A stretch of 51,161 nt of DNA from Chitinophagales bacterium (GCA_026928325.1 JAIXKS010000047.1:63663-114823), one strand, 5' to 3'; positions 28,423 through 37,819 are shown, numbered from the stretch's first letter. The notes: a model not told the origin generated them from the sequence alone. A program made the numbers and translations.

Positions 28423-28573
28423 TAAGAATATGCTGGACATATTATATTTCTAAAATTATGGTTATGAAATAGTTTTTGAGATAGGAGGTCAAAATATAGG
28501 CTTTAAATTCAATTATTTTGAAAAATCTTTAAGAATCCTTAAGATTTTTATACACTCGAATCATAAAATTATG

Positions 28574-28581
28574 TATGTTTG
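28574..28581 (+). promoter_or_regulatory. -7 box of acs
   Basis: TATGTTTG matches TAnnTTTG. It overlaps an in-frame ATG at 28575, which shows that this upstream ATG cannot be the real start of acs. No clear -33 TTTG is visible. Confidence 0.5.
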
Positions 28582-28604
28582 TAAATCAAAATCACCTTTT
28601 CGTC

Positions 28605-30509
28605 ATGTCAATACAGATTAAGTCTTTGGCCGAATATCAGGCTAGCTATAAAAAGAGTGTCGAAGATCCGGAAGGATTTTGGGCGGAGATTGCGGATCAC
28701 TTCACATGGATAAAGAAGTGGGATCATGTCCTCCATAATGATATGGTAACCCCGGATATTCGCTGGTTCGAAGGTGCGCAATTGAATATCACGGAGAATT
28801 GCCTTGATAGACATATAGCCGATAAAGGAGATCAGATAGCCCTACTTTGGGAACCCAATGAAGTAACGGATCAACCAAGGAGTTTTACTTATCGCCAGTT
28901 ATTAGAGGAAGTATGTAAATGTGCCAATGCGTTGAAAGCCTTAGGCGTACAAAAGGGCGATCGAGTGTGTTTTTATATGCCGATGATACCTGAAGTGGCT
29001 ATCGGGATTTTGGCTTGTGCTAGGATAGGCGCAACGCATTCTGTTGTGTTCGCAGGTTTCTCATCCAATGCATTGGCAGATAGGATCAAAGATGCTCAGG
29101 CTAAGATTGTGATGTGTTCGGATTATAATCGCCGAGGTCCCAAGACGATACCGGTTAAAGCAGTTGTGGATGAGGCGCTTAGTTTGGGTTGTGATAGCGT
29201 CAGCCATGTATTGGTCAACCAAACCACAGGTGGCGATATCGCATGGGATGCCGATAGAGATGTTTGGTGGCATGACCTTGTTGATAAACAAGATACAACT
29301 TGCAAGCCCGAAGCGATGGACGCTGAAGATCCATTATTTGTGCTTTATACCTCAGGTTCTACCGGTAAGCCTAAAGGGGTTGTGCATACGACCGCAGGAT
29401 ATATGGTTTATACTTGCTATACTTTTTTGAATGTTTTTCAATATCAACAAGGAGATGTGTATTGGTGCACAGCTGATGTAGGTTGGGTGACGGGACATTC
29501 CTATATAATTTACGGACCATTATTAGCAGGAGCAACAACATTGATGTTCGAAGGTGTGCCAGGATATCCGGATATAGGTAGATTTTGGCAAGTTATCGAT
29601 AAATACAAGGTCAATCAATTTTATACGGCACCAACTGCGTTGAGAGCTTTAATGGCAGCCGGATGGGACGAACCCGATAAGTATGATTTTGGAAGTATCA
29701 AGGTCTTGGGTTCAGTTGGAGAACCTATCAACGAAGAGGCTTGGAGATGGTACGATGCTAAAATAGGTCGTGGAAAAGCACCGATTGTAGATACATGGTG
29801 GCAAACAGAAAATGGAGGTATCATGATATCGTCCCTTCCGGGAATCACGGATACCAAACCTTGCTTTGCCGCTTATCCACAACCGGGTGTACAGCCTGTC
29901 ATTCTCGACCAAAATGGAGCGGTCGTCCATGACAATAACGTCGAAGGATTGTTGTGCATCAAATATCCTTGGCCAGGAATGATTCGAACGACCTATGGTG
30001 ATCATGAGCGATGTAGGACGACCTACTTCGCACCTTATAAAGGGTATTATTTTACAGGTGATGCGGCAAAAAGAGACGAAGATGGAAGATATCGAATCAT
30101 CGGTAGAGTCGATGATGTCATCAATGTATCTGGGCACCGCATTGGAACAGCTGAAGTAGAAGATGCCATTAATCAACATCCGGAAATCGTAGAATCAGCG
30201 GTGATTGGTTTTCCGCACGATATCAAAGGGCAAGGTATTTATGCGTTTGTGAAATCAACCAAAGAAGTCACAGATCCTGAAGGGATGAAAAAGGAAATCT
30301 TTGAAATGGTAACGAAGCATATCGGTCCTATCGCCAAACCTGATGTTATCCAGTTTGTAGCGCAGCTCCCAAAGACCAGATCGGGTAAAATCATGCGAAG
30401 GATACTCCGAAAAATTGCCGAAAATCAATATGATCAAATTGGTGATATTTCGACGTTGATTAATCCGGAAAGTGTAGAAGAAATAAAATTGGGAGCAATA
30501 CATTTATAA
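28605..30509 (+). CDS. acs: Acetyl-CoA synthetase
   Basis: This 634-residue AMP-forming enzyme activates acetate with ATP and CoA. It has the P-loop YTSGSTGKPKGVVHTTAGYM near residue 250, the acyl-binding WWQTENGG near 410, YFTGDAAKRDEDGRY and the C-terminal TRSGKIMRRILRK with the catalytic, acetylatable lysine. The start at ATG 28605 (MSIQIKSLAEYQ) is preferred over 28575, which overlaps the promoter. Length matches the family. Confidence 0.97.
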   Translation: MSIQIKSLAEYQASYKKSVEDPEGFWAEIADHFTWIKKWDHVLHNDMVTPDIRWFEGAQLNITENCLDRHIADKGDQIALLWEPNEVTDQPRSFTYRQLLEEVCKCANALKALGVQKGDRVCFYMPMIPEVAIGILACARIGATHSVVFAGFSSNALADRIKDAQAKIVMCSDYNRRGPKTIPVKAVVDEALSLGCDSVSHVLVNQTTGGDIAWDADRDVWWHDLVDKQDTTCKPEAMDAEDPLFVLYTSGSTGKPKGVVHTTAGYMVYTCYTFLNVFQYQQGDVYWCTADVGWVTGHSYIIYGPLLAGATTLMFEGVPGYPDIGRFWQVIDKYKVNQFYTAPTALRALMAAGWDEPDKYDFGSIKVLGSVGEPINEEAWRWYDAKIGRGKAPIVDTWWQTENGGIMISSLPGITDTKPCFAAYPQPGVQPVILDQNGAVVHDNNVEGLLCIKYPWPGMIRTTYGDHERCRTTYFAPYKGYYFTGDAAKRDEDGRYRIIGRVDDVINVSGHRIGTAEVEDAINQHPEIVESAVIGFPHDIKGQGIYAFVKSTKEVTDPEGMKKEIFEMVTKHIGPIAKPDVIQFVAQLPKTRSGKIMRRILRKIAENQYDQIGDISTLINPESVEEIKLGAIHL

Positions 30510-30614
30510 GTATTCGCTGGTAATATAGCGCAGTATTAGATATACGCAATAGTTCAATAATAAGATTCCAATCGTTTTTATTTGTTTCAAGATTTTATTT
30601 TAAACATAAGATTA

Positions 30615-30651
30615 TTAATATATATAAATTAAAATAATTTATATATATTAA
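30615..30651. repeat. 17-bp perfect AT-rich palindrome
   Basis: TTAATATATATAAATTA (30615-30631) is followed by AAA and its exact reverse complement (30635-30651). It lies between acs and the secreted-protein pair. It may end acs transcription or extrude as a cruciform; no T-run follows, so it is not a classic terminator. Confidence 0.75.
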
Positions 30652-30730
30652 AATGTCATATTTATTTTGTAGCATTCGAAAATATATATAATTTTACACT
30701 TACTTTATAAACACCTAATCCAAAGCCAAT

Positions 30731-32344
30731 ATGAGATACCTAAATGCGATATTGTTTTTGATAATGACATCCATTGCGATGCAGGCGCAACTTATTAATA
30801 ATGGCGGCACAATCACGGTTCAGGATGGAGCTACGCTCCGAGTAGAATCTAATCTAACGAATCAGGCTGGAAGTACCATCATCAATAATGGGATAATTCA
30901 AGTTAGTAAGGATTTGACCAATGCCGGTACTTTTACCTCTGGTGCTACTTCTAAGGTGGCATTTATCGGTGATGACAATTCTGATGTTACATCGGGAGGT
31001 GCAACTTTTAGATATGTCGAAATCCAAAAAGATGATGAAAATGTCACCTTACTGGATGAGATGAAAATTAGCACTACCCTTGATTTTCTCAATGATAATA
31101 ATCGAGTGAATATTGCGGACCATAATTTGGTCATCTTAGTGGGTGGTGATATCAACAATGCAAGCAGCAGTCGATATGTAGTAACCGATGGAACTGGATT
31201 TTTGGTAAAAGAAATCGATGCTGACGAAGTTCTAAACTTTGAAATAGGTTCAGCAACGGATTATACGCCGGTTAGTTGCAATATTAGTGGTTCAGACTAT
31301 ACAAGTGCAACGACAAGAGCAAGAGTGTATGAAACAGGACTCACCTTAAAATATGGCGATGCTAGTGACTTCATCTCCCGTGAATGGCAGGTTACTGCTT
31401 CAGGTATTACCGGATATGAGAATACCATGACCGGCACCTATGAAGATGGTGACATTACCGGAACAGAAGCGGATATTAAAGGTGCTTACTACACCACGGA
31501 TTGGAAATTTGACAATAGTTCAGCAAATCCTACCGATAATGAAGTGTCCGCCACCACAACGGTTGCAGACGTAAGATTATCGGGAATGAATTTCTTTGGC
31601 AAAGCCAATCTCAAGGCCTTTCTTTCGGGAGCTATGACTGCTGGATCATCCATGACGAAATTGTTGAATACCAATGGGCTCATTCCATTGACAACACCTT
31701 ATACGGTTGCGCCATTTAACGCACCGACTGTTACTACACCAGCAATTCCTACAGAAGCTACGGATTGGATACTCGTCGAAGTTCGAGATGCTGCAAATCC
31801 TACCTCGATTATATCTCAAACGAGTGGATTTATTCTTACGGACGGATCGATCGTGAGTTATGACGGTTCAGCGCTACGATTAAAAAATGCAGTGGCTAAC
31901 GGCATCATAGCGCTTAGACATAGAAACCACCTACCTATACGAACAGCCTCAGGTCTCAATCTGGTAAATCCAACACTTAAAAACTTCAGTACGGGTACAA
32001 CTGAAGCTTATAATAATCCATCGGTGACATCCAATGCCAATATGAATTTGATTAATGGCATTTATGCGATGTGGGCTGGAGACGTGAATCAAGACGGATA
32101 TGTAAGATTTATTCCGCAACCATTTCCGCCGGTCGCTGGTGATTGTGAACTCATATTATCAGAAGCCTTAAGCGGAGATCCTGAGGCTTCTTTAAATAAT
32201 GTATATACTCCATACGATGTAAATATGGATAGATATGTCAAATATATTTTCCAAGGATTTCCACCTATAGCAGCAGACAATGATATCATCTTATCAGAAT
32301 CGTTAGCAGGTATCCCAAATCGTTTTGTTCAACTTCACTTTTAA
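30731..32344 (+). CDS. Secreted surface protein with dockerin-like calcium loops
   Basis: This 537-residue protein has a signal peptide (about 1-20, ending AMQAQ) and a repetitive beta-rich body with filamentous-type strands (LINNGGTITVQDGATLRVES). The C-terminus carries two dockerin-like loops, GDVNQDGYVRF and YDVNMDRYVKY, each followed by a similar P-rich turn and a helix (ILSEALSG, ILSESLAG). The loops suggest calcium binding. It lacks an obvious T9SS tail of the usual type. The gene is followed 11 bases later by another secreted protein. No enzyme motif is seen; an adhesin or surface-layer role is likely. Confidence 0.7.
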   Translation: MRYLNAILFLIMTSIAMQAQLINNGGTITVQDGATLRVESNLTNQAGSTIINNGIIQVSKDLTNAGTFTSGATSKVAFIGDDNSDVTSGGATFRYVEIQKDDENVTLLDEMKISTTLDFLNDNNRVNIADHNLVILVGGDINNASSSRYVVTDGTGFLVKEIDADEVLNFEIGSATDYTPVSCNISGSDYTSATTRARVYETGLTLKYGDASDFISREWQVTASGITGYENTMTGTYEDGDITGTEADIKGAYYTTDWKFDNSSANPTDNEVSATTTVADVRLSGMNFFGKANLKAFLSGAMTAGSSMTKLLNTNGLIPLTTPYTVAPFNAPTVTTPAIPTEATDWILVEVRDAANPTSIISQTSGFILTDGSIVSYDGSALRLKNAVANGIIALRHRNHLPIRTASGLNLVNPTLKNFSTGTTEAYNNPSVTSNANMNLINGIYAMWAGDVNQDGYVRFIPQPFPPVAGDCELILSEALSGDPEASLNNVYTPYDVNMDRYVKYIFQGFPPIAADNDIILSESLAGIPNRFVQLHF

Positions 32345-32355
32345 AATATTCTCTT

Positions 32356-33486
32356 ATGAAAGCCAAAATAATTATTTGCAGTTTTTGCTTGTTGGTTCTA
32401 AATACAAGTTTTGGTCAGACTTGCGACCCGAATGATCCACCAGCATCATTAGATTATATTAGATTAGAATTTAAGGGCCCACAAAACGAAGCTGTTGCAA
32501 CAGCTAAAGCTATTCAAACATTTACTGAGCCCTGGGCAAAATTTGCCAATTTTTGGGTTAAAACTGATGCGGCTTCTAGTATTGTCCTTACGGAGCAAAG
32601 TTCAACCCTTCCATTATATAAAGTAGATTCTATATACTCAGATGACCCTTTTATCGGAGAGCCAGCAGGACATAAATATACTTTTTTTGGAGGTAGTGCC
32701 GCACCTTTCGATCCTTCGGTGGTCTTTCCATTAAATACAGAAGTTTTCCTTGGTAAGTTCAAAATATTTCCACCTTCTAATACAGTGGAGCTTGTTATGA
32801 CAGATATAGTACCTCCGGTCAATCTAGGAACTTGGTTTTATTATCGATGTGCGATTACATTTTGTCTTCCTAGATACAAAGACAATTTGATAGCTCCAAC
32901 CCAGAATCTTCCGCTTCCGATTATCTTAACGGCTTTTAAAGCCAATAAAGTCAACGAATCTCAAGTGAAGTTAGATTGGGTTACTTCCTCAGAGATTAAC
33001 AGTGACTACTTCGCAATCGAACGTAGCCAAAATGGTAAGGAATGGACTGAAGTAGGTACGGTAGCAGCGGCAGGTAATAGTTTGGGTTTAAAGTCTTATG
33101 AGTTTTATGATTACCTGCCCGAGGTCATCAAGCGAAACAGCGATCCGTATTTATACTACAAGTTGCGCATGGTGGATTTAGACGGAAAAGAGGTTGATTC
33201 AGATATTCGGGTTGTTCATTTCAATCAGTCGTTTAGCGATGGTAGTTTTGCGATATATCCTAATCCAAGCCTTCAGTATTTTAATATTGACCTTTCTGAA
33301 ACCGATGCGACTTATGGCGATTTGACGTTGAAAGTATTCGATATGTTGGGAAAACAAGTTGTAGAAAGGAAGGTCTTAGGCGGTGGAATCGAATTGCTAG
33401 ATATGGAAAATCATCCTGCGGGATTATATGAAGTTAGAATCACGCAAGGTTATAAATATTTCCATAGTAGAATTAGCAAATTGTAA
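32356..33486 (+). CDS. T9SS-secreted protein with type A sorting domain
   Basis: This 376-residue protein has a signal peptide (about 1-20) and a C-terminal T9SS type A sorting domain (about 300-376). The sorting domain shows YPNPS, LKVFDMLGKQV and PAGLYEVRI. It should be exported by the type IX system and attached to the cell surface. The middle (about 190-290) contains the conserved block LPIILTAFKA, then VKLDWVTSSEINSDYFAIER, typical of the region before the sorting domain. The N-terminal part has no recognisable family. It is probably co-transcribed with the dockerin-like gene. Confidence 0.85.
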   Translation: MKAKIIICSFCLLVLNTSFGQTCDPNDPPASLDYIRLEFKGPQNEAVATAKAIQTFTEPWAKFANFWVKTDAASSIVLTEQSSTLPLYKVDSIYSDDPFIGEPAGHKYTFFGGSAAPFDPSVVFPLNTEVFLGKFKIFPPSNTVELVMTDIVPPVNLGTWFYYRCAITFCLPRYKDNLIAPTQNLPLPIILTAFKANKVNESQVKLDWVTSSEINSDYFAIERSQNGKEWTEVGTVAAAGNSLGLKSYEFYDYLPEVIKRNSDPYLYYKLRMVDLDGKEVDSDIRVVHFNQSFSDGSFAIYPNPSLQYFNIDLSETDATYGDLTLKVFDMLGKQVVERKVLGGGIELLDMENHPAGLYEVRITQGYKYFHSRISKL

Positions 33487-33662
33487 GGTATTGGATTGCA
33501 TTTAATAAAAAGTCAGAGAGGAAATATGGATTGGATTTTATCTGATTGTACTTAGGAATGTGGGTTGATAAGACGTATTAAAAGTAGGGTAGTGCTCAGA
33601 GATAAGCGCAGATCTAAACCTACAAGTTTTTCCAATCATCCGTTGAATGTCGTTTTTTTAAC

Positions 33663-34478
33663 TTATATATTGTTCAATGTCCAGGTTATCGCCTTTTCTT
33701 TGGCCGCTCTGAAAATGGTATTGTGTTTTTCCTTAGGTTCGTCAGAATACATCCAATTCAGCTGGGTTTTATTTTCAGTTTTGAGGATGTTAGCGAGTTC
33801 CTTGGTGTAGGGGGAAATATCTTCTGCATTAGAGCCCGCAAACCAAAATACTTTGGGACTATCTGGAAACTGGTCGAAATGTTCATGGGCTGTTTTGACA
33901 AGGTAATGGTCATTCCACCAAAGCGATGGGTCAAACGCAATGTAGAAGTCGAATGTTTCAGGCTTTAACAATAAGGTTTCTGTAACGAAAAGACCTGCTA
34001 GGGATTCTCCGATGATACCTTTTTTGTTGGTAGTTCTAAATCTCTGGTTGATTTCAGGAATGAGTTCGTCTATAATAAAATCTCTAAATTGTGCTGAACC
34101 GCCCACTACGGGTGCGATTTCTTTGTCTTTTTCTATCTGAGTTGGTCCTGATAAGTCTTTCCTTCTTTGCGTATTCTCAATTCCAACCAAAATAACGGGC
34201 GGAATTTGATTGCTTTGGATCAAGTCATTGAGCGTATTGGCAATATGTGGAAAATCTTCTTGAATTCCCCCGTCTGGCATATATAAAACTATCAATGAGT
34301 CAGGCGATGTTTTGTAGCTTTCAGGTGTCCAAACGTTGATCGTCCTTTCCTCATTCAGATGTATGGAATGTATAGTCAAAGTTTCGTGTTCCGGGATTGG
34401 GTCATTTGGCTGCGAAGCATTCGAACAGCTTGTTAAAAATAATATTGCGGTCAATAAAACGGTATAAAAGTGGTTCAT
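33663..34478 (-). CDS. Esterase-D-like alpha/beta hydrolase lipoprotein
   Basis: This 271-residue protein has a lipoprotein signal (LFLTSC, Cys about 18). It matches the enterochelin esterase/esterase D type. The nucleophile elbow is GESLAG near residue 158, the acid is probably in AFDPSLWW near 182, and the histidine is in KEKHNTIF near 252. The oxyanion loop VLYMPDGG is also visible. It should hydrolyse esters in the periplasm. Its start lies about 150 bases from an attC-like site, so it may be a cassette gene. Confidence 0.8.
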   Translation of the reverse strand: MNHFYTVLLTAILFLTSCSNASQPNDPIPEHETLTIHSIHLNEERTINVWTPESYKTSPDSLIVLYMPDGGIQEDFPHIANTLNDLIQSNQIPPVILVGIENTQRRKDLSGPTQIEKDKEIAPVVGGSAQFRDFIIDELIPEINQRFRTTNKKGIIGESLAGLFVTETLLLKPETFDFYIAFDPSLWWNDHYLVKTAHEHFDQFPDSPKVFWFAGSNAEDISPYTKELANILKTENKTQLNWMYSDEPKEKHNTIFRAAKEKAITWTLNNI

Positions 34479-34628
34479 GGTTTTAGTTTATATGTTGTTA
34501 TTTGGTGAAAATATATCCAAATGGCAAGGAATGAATATCACTTGGCAGATTTTACCGATAAATATGGATGCGAAGATAATATTTTTTTATAAACTCAATT
34601 TAATCGAAGTAATTTGTCTGCTTTGTGT

Positions 34629-34755
34629 TTAACGTTTGTCCAGCTTTGTGGCGGGCGGAATTTTTAGCACTAAGGTTTAATCGAAGCACAAAAGTTGAAT
34701 TTTGCACTTCCGTTGATACGAAGCTGTTCAGCCCGCCTATTGCCAATACGATGTT
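34629..34755 (+). repeat. attC-like palindromic site 1, interrupted by IS copy 1
   Basis: The left arm TAACGTTTGTCCAGC (from 34629) and GGCGGGCGG are followed, about 70 bases later, by GCCCGCCTATTGCCAATACG and GATGTT. After the IS the site resumes with AGCGG at 37229. The arms are imperfectly complementary with TAAC/GTTA ends, as in integron attC sites. Left and central parts align with site 2 (both contain AATTTTTA and AATCGAAG). Confidence 0.65.
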
Positions 34756-34857
34756 CAAGCGACACCTACGGTGAGCGATAGTAGTACCAAAAGGCACTAA
34801 CAATTCACAAAAGATCCCACTTTTACCTTTCATTTATTAACGTTAAAAATAATTATC

Positions 34858-35760
34858 ATGCAAGGTAACACAATTTCATCAAATGTGCTCAATGAAAGCG
34901 GAAAAAATTGGATTGAGCGGAGTTTTCGGGTATTAAAAGTGCAGGAATATGGCAAGGGAAGCGTCCGTAATTACATACAGGAACTGACATTGCTGTTTAA
35001 ATTTTACAACGATATGCAGGTTGAGGAACTACGCCAGGAGCATATCGAACAGTATCTGTTGTTTATCAAAGAGCACCATAAGGTAGGTCGTGCCAAATGC
35101 CGCAGTGTGGCACAGGCATGCAGTTTTTTCTTCAAAAAGGTAATGCCTGTGACTTATGTAGTACCCAGCAATCTGTATCCCAAAAAGCAGTTTCAGTTGC
35201 CCGATATTATGACAGAGGATCAGGTGTTGCAACTGTTTAAAGCGGAGTTGACGCTGAAGGAGCGATGTGTGGTAGGCTTGCTGTATGGTACGGGTATGCG
35301 CATCAGTGAAGTGTGCAACATGAGAATCAGGGATATCGACAGTGCCAATAAGCGAATCAAAGTAGTACAAGGCAAAGGCGGCAAAGACAGGTTTACCTTA
35401 CTTCCGCAGACGTTGCTGACAGATCTTCGGGCGTATTATGTGGCAGCAGGTCGTCCAGAAGAGTATTTGTTTACGAGTACGCAAACCCGTCGTGCGGTTC
35501 ATGTACGGAGCATGCAGGTAGTAGTGAACGGAGCGATGCAGAAAGCAGGCTTTGAAAGCGGACGGTTTACGGCACATACGCTACGCCACAGCTTTGCTAC
35601 CCACATGCTCAATCAGGGTAACAATATCCACGTGATCAAAACCTTACTTGGTCATAGTAAGTTGGAAACGACGATGATATATCTCCACTTACAGCATCAT
35701 ACACAGTTGGGCATAGTATCGCCAATGGAAAAACTGAGCAGTGGAACAAGCACAGATTAA
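34858..35760 (+). CDS. Tyrosine recombinase of the IS element, copy 1
   Basis: This 300-residue protein has an N-terminal SAM-like core-binding domain (about 10-95) and a complete catalytic domain. The catalytic residues are visible: R148 in GTGMRISE, K173 or K176 in GKGGKDR, H240-x-x-R243 in HTLRHSF, H266 in LLGHSKLE and the nucleophile Y275 in MIYLH. It is intact and likely active. It overlaps the transposase start by 20 bases, so the genes are translationally coupled. An accessory XerC/D-like recombinase is found in some IS91-family elements. Confidence 0.93.
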   Translation: MQGNTISSNVLNESGKNWIERSFRVLKVQEYGKGSVRNYIQELTLLFKFYNDMQVEELRQEHIEQYLLFIKEHHKVGRAKCRSVAQACSFFFKKVMPVTYVVPSNLYPKKQFQLPDIMTEDQVLQLFKAELTLKERCVVGLLYGTGMRISEVCNMRIRDIDSANKRIKVVQGKGGKDRFTLLPQTLLTDLRAYYVAAGRPEEYLFTSTQTRRAVHVRSMQVVVNGAMQKAGFESGRFTAHTLRHSFATHMLNQGNNIHVIKTLLGHSKLETTMIYLHLQHHTQLGIVSPMEKLSSGTSTD

Positions 35761-36952
35761 GCAGTTATTACAGCGAAAAATCTTTGATCATCCATCCACT
35801 AAACAATTCAATCCATACAGCCAAAAAGTACTGAGGCGACTGTCAGATTGCCACACGGCGCGCATAGGCAAACACGTCTATGGATGTAGTCATTGCGATC
35901 ACGTACATCATCAGTATCATAGCTGTGGCAATCGGCATTGTCCGAATTGCGGCGGACTCAGGCGGGAACAATGGTTGCAGGATAGACACAGTGAACTGCT
36001 GCCGACGACGTACTTCCATTTGGTATTTACGCTTCCGGCGGAACTGCGAAGTTTGGTCATGGGCAATCGAAAAGTATTGTTTGGCTTGCTATTTGAAGCC
36101 GGTACTTATACGCTGAGAAAGCTGGGTAATGACGGAAAATATTTAGGAGGTACACCAGGCATCATCAGTATATTGCATACGAATGGACAGGATCTGACCT
36201 TTCATCCGCATGTGCATAGTATCGTGACAGGCGGCGGATTGGACAAGGAGGGCTTATGGAAGAAAGAAAAGCGAAAATGCGGCAATTTTCTGTTTCCGAG
36301 GCGAGCGATGGAAAAGATATTCAAGGGATATTTTCTGGACAGAGTACAACAATTAAAAAAGTCAGGCGCTCTAAAAGTCAAAGACGAGGACCAGCACAAG
36401 ATCATGTTAGAAACGGTCCGTTACAAGAAGTGGAATGTGTATGCCAAAGCGCCATTTGGCGGACCAGAGCAGGTGTTGGAATATTTAGGTAGATATACGC
36501 ACAAAGTAGCGATCAGCACGCATCGAATCAAAGAGATAACAGCAGAAACAATCACATTTCGGTACAAGGATTATCAGGACGGGCATAAGCAAAAAGAGAT
36601 GACGCTGAGCCATGAGGAATTTTTGCGAAGGTTTGAGCAACACATCTTACCGAGAGGATTTGTAAAGATACGGCACAGTGGATTTTTGAGTCATCAGCAC
36701 AAGGGCGCACGCATCAAAAGTATCTGCGAACAGTTGGCAATAGCACCACCACCTCGCAAGGTAAAGCTACCTGTACAGATATTGGCAGCGATGACGTATG
36801 GTGTGGATATCACGCTGTGCAGCGTATGTAATATCGGCAAATTGGAGCGCATAGCCACGTATGTGAATGTGTCGAAAACAGGCGTTGAATTGGTAAATAT
36901 CGAAAATATGAGAAACCGAGGATCTCCTCAAAAAATACCAATACTAAAATGA
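35741..36952 (+). CDS. IS91-like HUH transposase, copy 1
   Basis: This 403-residue transposase begins at GTG 35741 inside the end of the recombinase gene. It has the IS91 N-terminal zinc-binding domain (C49, C52, C62, C67, C70; GNRHCPNCG), the HUH motif HPHVH at 155-159 and the catalytic tyrosine region YLGRY (Y248, Y252). These features indicate single-strand, rolling-circle-type transposition. The C-terminus is intact. It overlaps a 47-residue basic frame by ATGA. Confidence 0.95.
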   Translation: MEQAQIKQLLQRKIFDHPSTKQFNPYSQKVLRRLSDCHTARIGKHVYGCSHCDHVHHQYHSCGNRHCPNCGGLRREQWLQDRHSELLPTTYFHLVFTLPAELRSLVMGNRKVLFGLLFEAGTYTLRKLGNDGKYLGGTPGIISILHTNGQDLTFHPHVHSIVTGGGLDKEGLWKKEKRKCGNFLFPRRAMEKIFKGYFLDRVQQLKKSGALKVKDEDQHKIMLETVRYKKWNVYAKAPFGGPEQVLEYLGRYTHKVAISTHRIKEITAETITFRYKDYQDGHKQKEMTLSHEEFLRRFEQHILPRGFVKIRHSGFLSHQHKGARIKSICEQLAIAPPPRKVKLPVQILAAMTYGVDITLCSVCNIGKLERIATYVNVSKTGVELVNIENMRNRGSPQKIPILK

Positions 36953-37092
36953 CAAAGAAAGAAACAAAACAGATCGGCAAAAGAAAGCAAAACACCTGCA
37001 TTGTGGGTAAGGGCATCTATATGCCTGAAGGAAATCTAAACATTAAAATCGCTACAAAGAAAAGAAAGTTGACCTACAAAAAACCACGGTAA
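36949..37092 (+). CDS. Small basic protein of the IS element, 47 residues, copy 1
   Basis: The frame starts MTKKETKQIGKRKQN and ends KRKLTYKKPR. It overlaps the transposase stop as ATGA, a typical coupled start, and is preserved in both IS copies. The high Lys/Arg content (over a third of residues) suggests nucleic acid binding, perhaps accessory to transposition or regulation. I know no family. Confidence 0.55.
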   Translation: MTKKETKQIGKRKQNTCIVGKGIYMPEGNLNIKIATKKRKLTYKKPR

Positions 37093-37156
37093 GGAGACTA
37101 CAAAAGCTACAAAACCACCTACGTTCTAAAGCTGGTGTCGCTGAACAACGTATAGC

Positions 37157-37195
37157 AAAAAGCCCAGAGACTTCAAAGTTCTGGGCTTTTCTTTT
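37157..37195 (+). terminator. Intrinsic terminator at the IS 3' end, copy 1
   Basis: AAAAGCCCAGA (37157-37167) pairs with TCTGGGCTTTT (37180-37190), followed by C and a T-run. The stem has 11 pairs. It may also act as a subterminal hairpin of the element end. Confidence 0.85.
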
Positions 37196-37282
37196 TTATT
37201 TGGGCTTTCTTCTATACGTCATGATGTTAGCGGTTTGTTGCTTTTTCAGCGTATTAAGCTTATGGAAGATTTCAAATAATGT

Positions 37283-37735
37283 TTATATAATATTTAAAGT
37301 CATCATATATACTAAAAGTGCTGTAATTGCTGTATAAATTAAGCCGCCAAAAATAATATAACCTGTTGTTTTATGGAATTTTGACAGTTTACCAGGAAGA
37401 CTTTTTTGGAATTTAATATTGGAAATTATAATCAGAATTGCCCATAGTAAGTAACTTAGAATTGCTACAATAATATGAGAGTATAAAGTAATTTTAAAGA
37501 ATTTAGTATCATAAAAATTACTTGAAGAAGCTAAGCTGCCAGATCCGCCTTCTGAACGAATTAATCCTTCTAAAGCTAATACTCCGACAACACAAACAAT
37601 AAAAATAATATTTTGGATTTTTCGATGGGCTTTATAATCCTTTTTCTTTGCTATTTTTACTCCATAATAAACCCCAAAAGGAGAAAATAAAGTGAGCAGT
37701 AATACTGCTGTCATAATGGTAATAGTTACATTCAT
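37283..37735 (-). CDS. DUF420-like membrane protein in a cassette position
   Basis: This 150-residue protein has four hydrophobic helices (about 4-24, 43-59, 82-105, 124-147). Histidines at 37, 87 and 121 sit at or near helix ends, a pattern seen in DUF420/YozB and some heme-binding membrane proteins. It could be electron-transfer related, but the function is unproven. The gene lies between attC-like sites 1 and 2, on the minus strand, like the DUF262 gene. Confidence 0.6.
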   Translation of the reverse strand: MNVTITIMTAVLLLTLFSPFGVYYGVKIAKKKDYKAHRKIQNIIFIVCVVGVLALEGLIRSEGGSGSLASSSNFYDTKFFKITLYSHIIVAILSYLLWAILIIISNIKFQKSLPGKLSKFHKTTGYIIFGGLIYTAITALLVYMMTLNII

Positions 37736-37819
37736 TTTTCGTTCTTTAATTTAATTTTTGTTTACTGTTTAAAATATTTGGATTATTGGAAATAATTGTT
37801 TTGGGTTTTGTTTTGCAAT

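Larger units (their letters stand above)
34750..37228 (+). mobile_element. Insertion element with tyrosine recombinase and IS91-like transposase, copy 1
   Basis: A 2,479-bp segment is repeated at 40234-42712 with identical proteins and no difference I can see. It starts GATGTTCAAGCGACACC and ends TACGTCATGATGTT. It carries three overlapping genes and a terminal hairpin. Both copies lie after an attC-like arm, so insertion is site-specific. GATGTT occurs at both edges: either a 6-bp target duplication or the crossover core of the recombinase. The IS91 transposase suggests rolling-circle transposition, whereas the paired cores fit a tyrosine recombinase; which enzyme moves it is unclear. Confidence 0.9.

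Noticed and set aside
28575-28604. Longer N-terminus for acetyl-CoA synthetase
   Set aside because: The upstream ATG lies inside the -7 box TATGTTTG, so transcripts start after it.
34600-34833. 77-codon frame overlapping attC-like site 1 and the IS left end
   Set aside because: It spans a mobile-element junction and a palindromic site, so it is not a conserved gene.
34858-35760. The IS tyrosine recombinase as an integron integrase acting on the attC-like sites
   Set aside because: It is encoded within a repeated IS, coupled to an IS91-like transposase, and I do not see the extra helix region typical of IntI.
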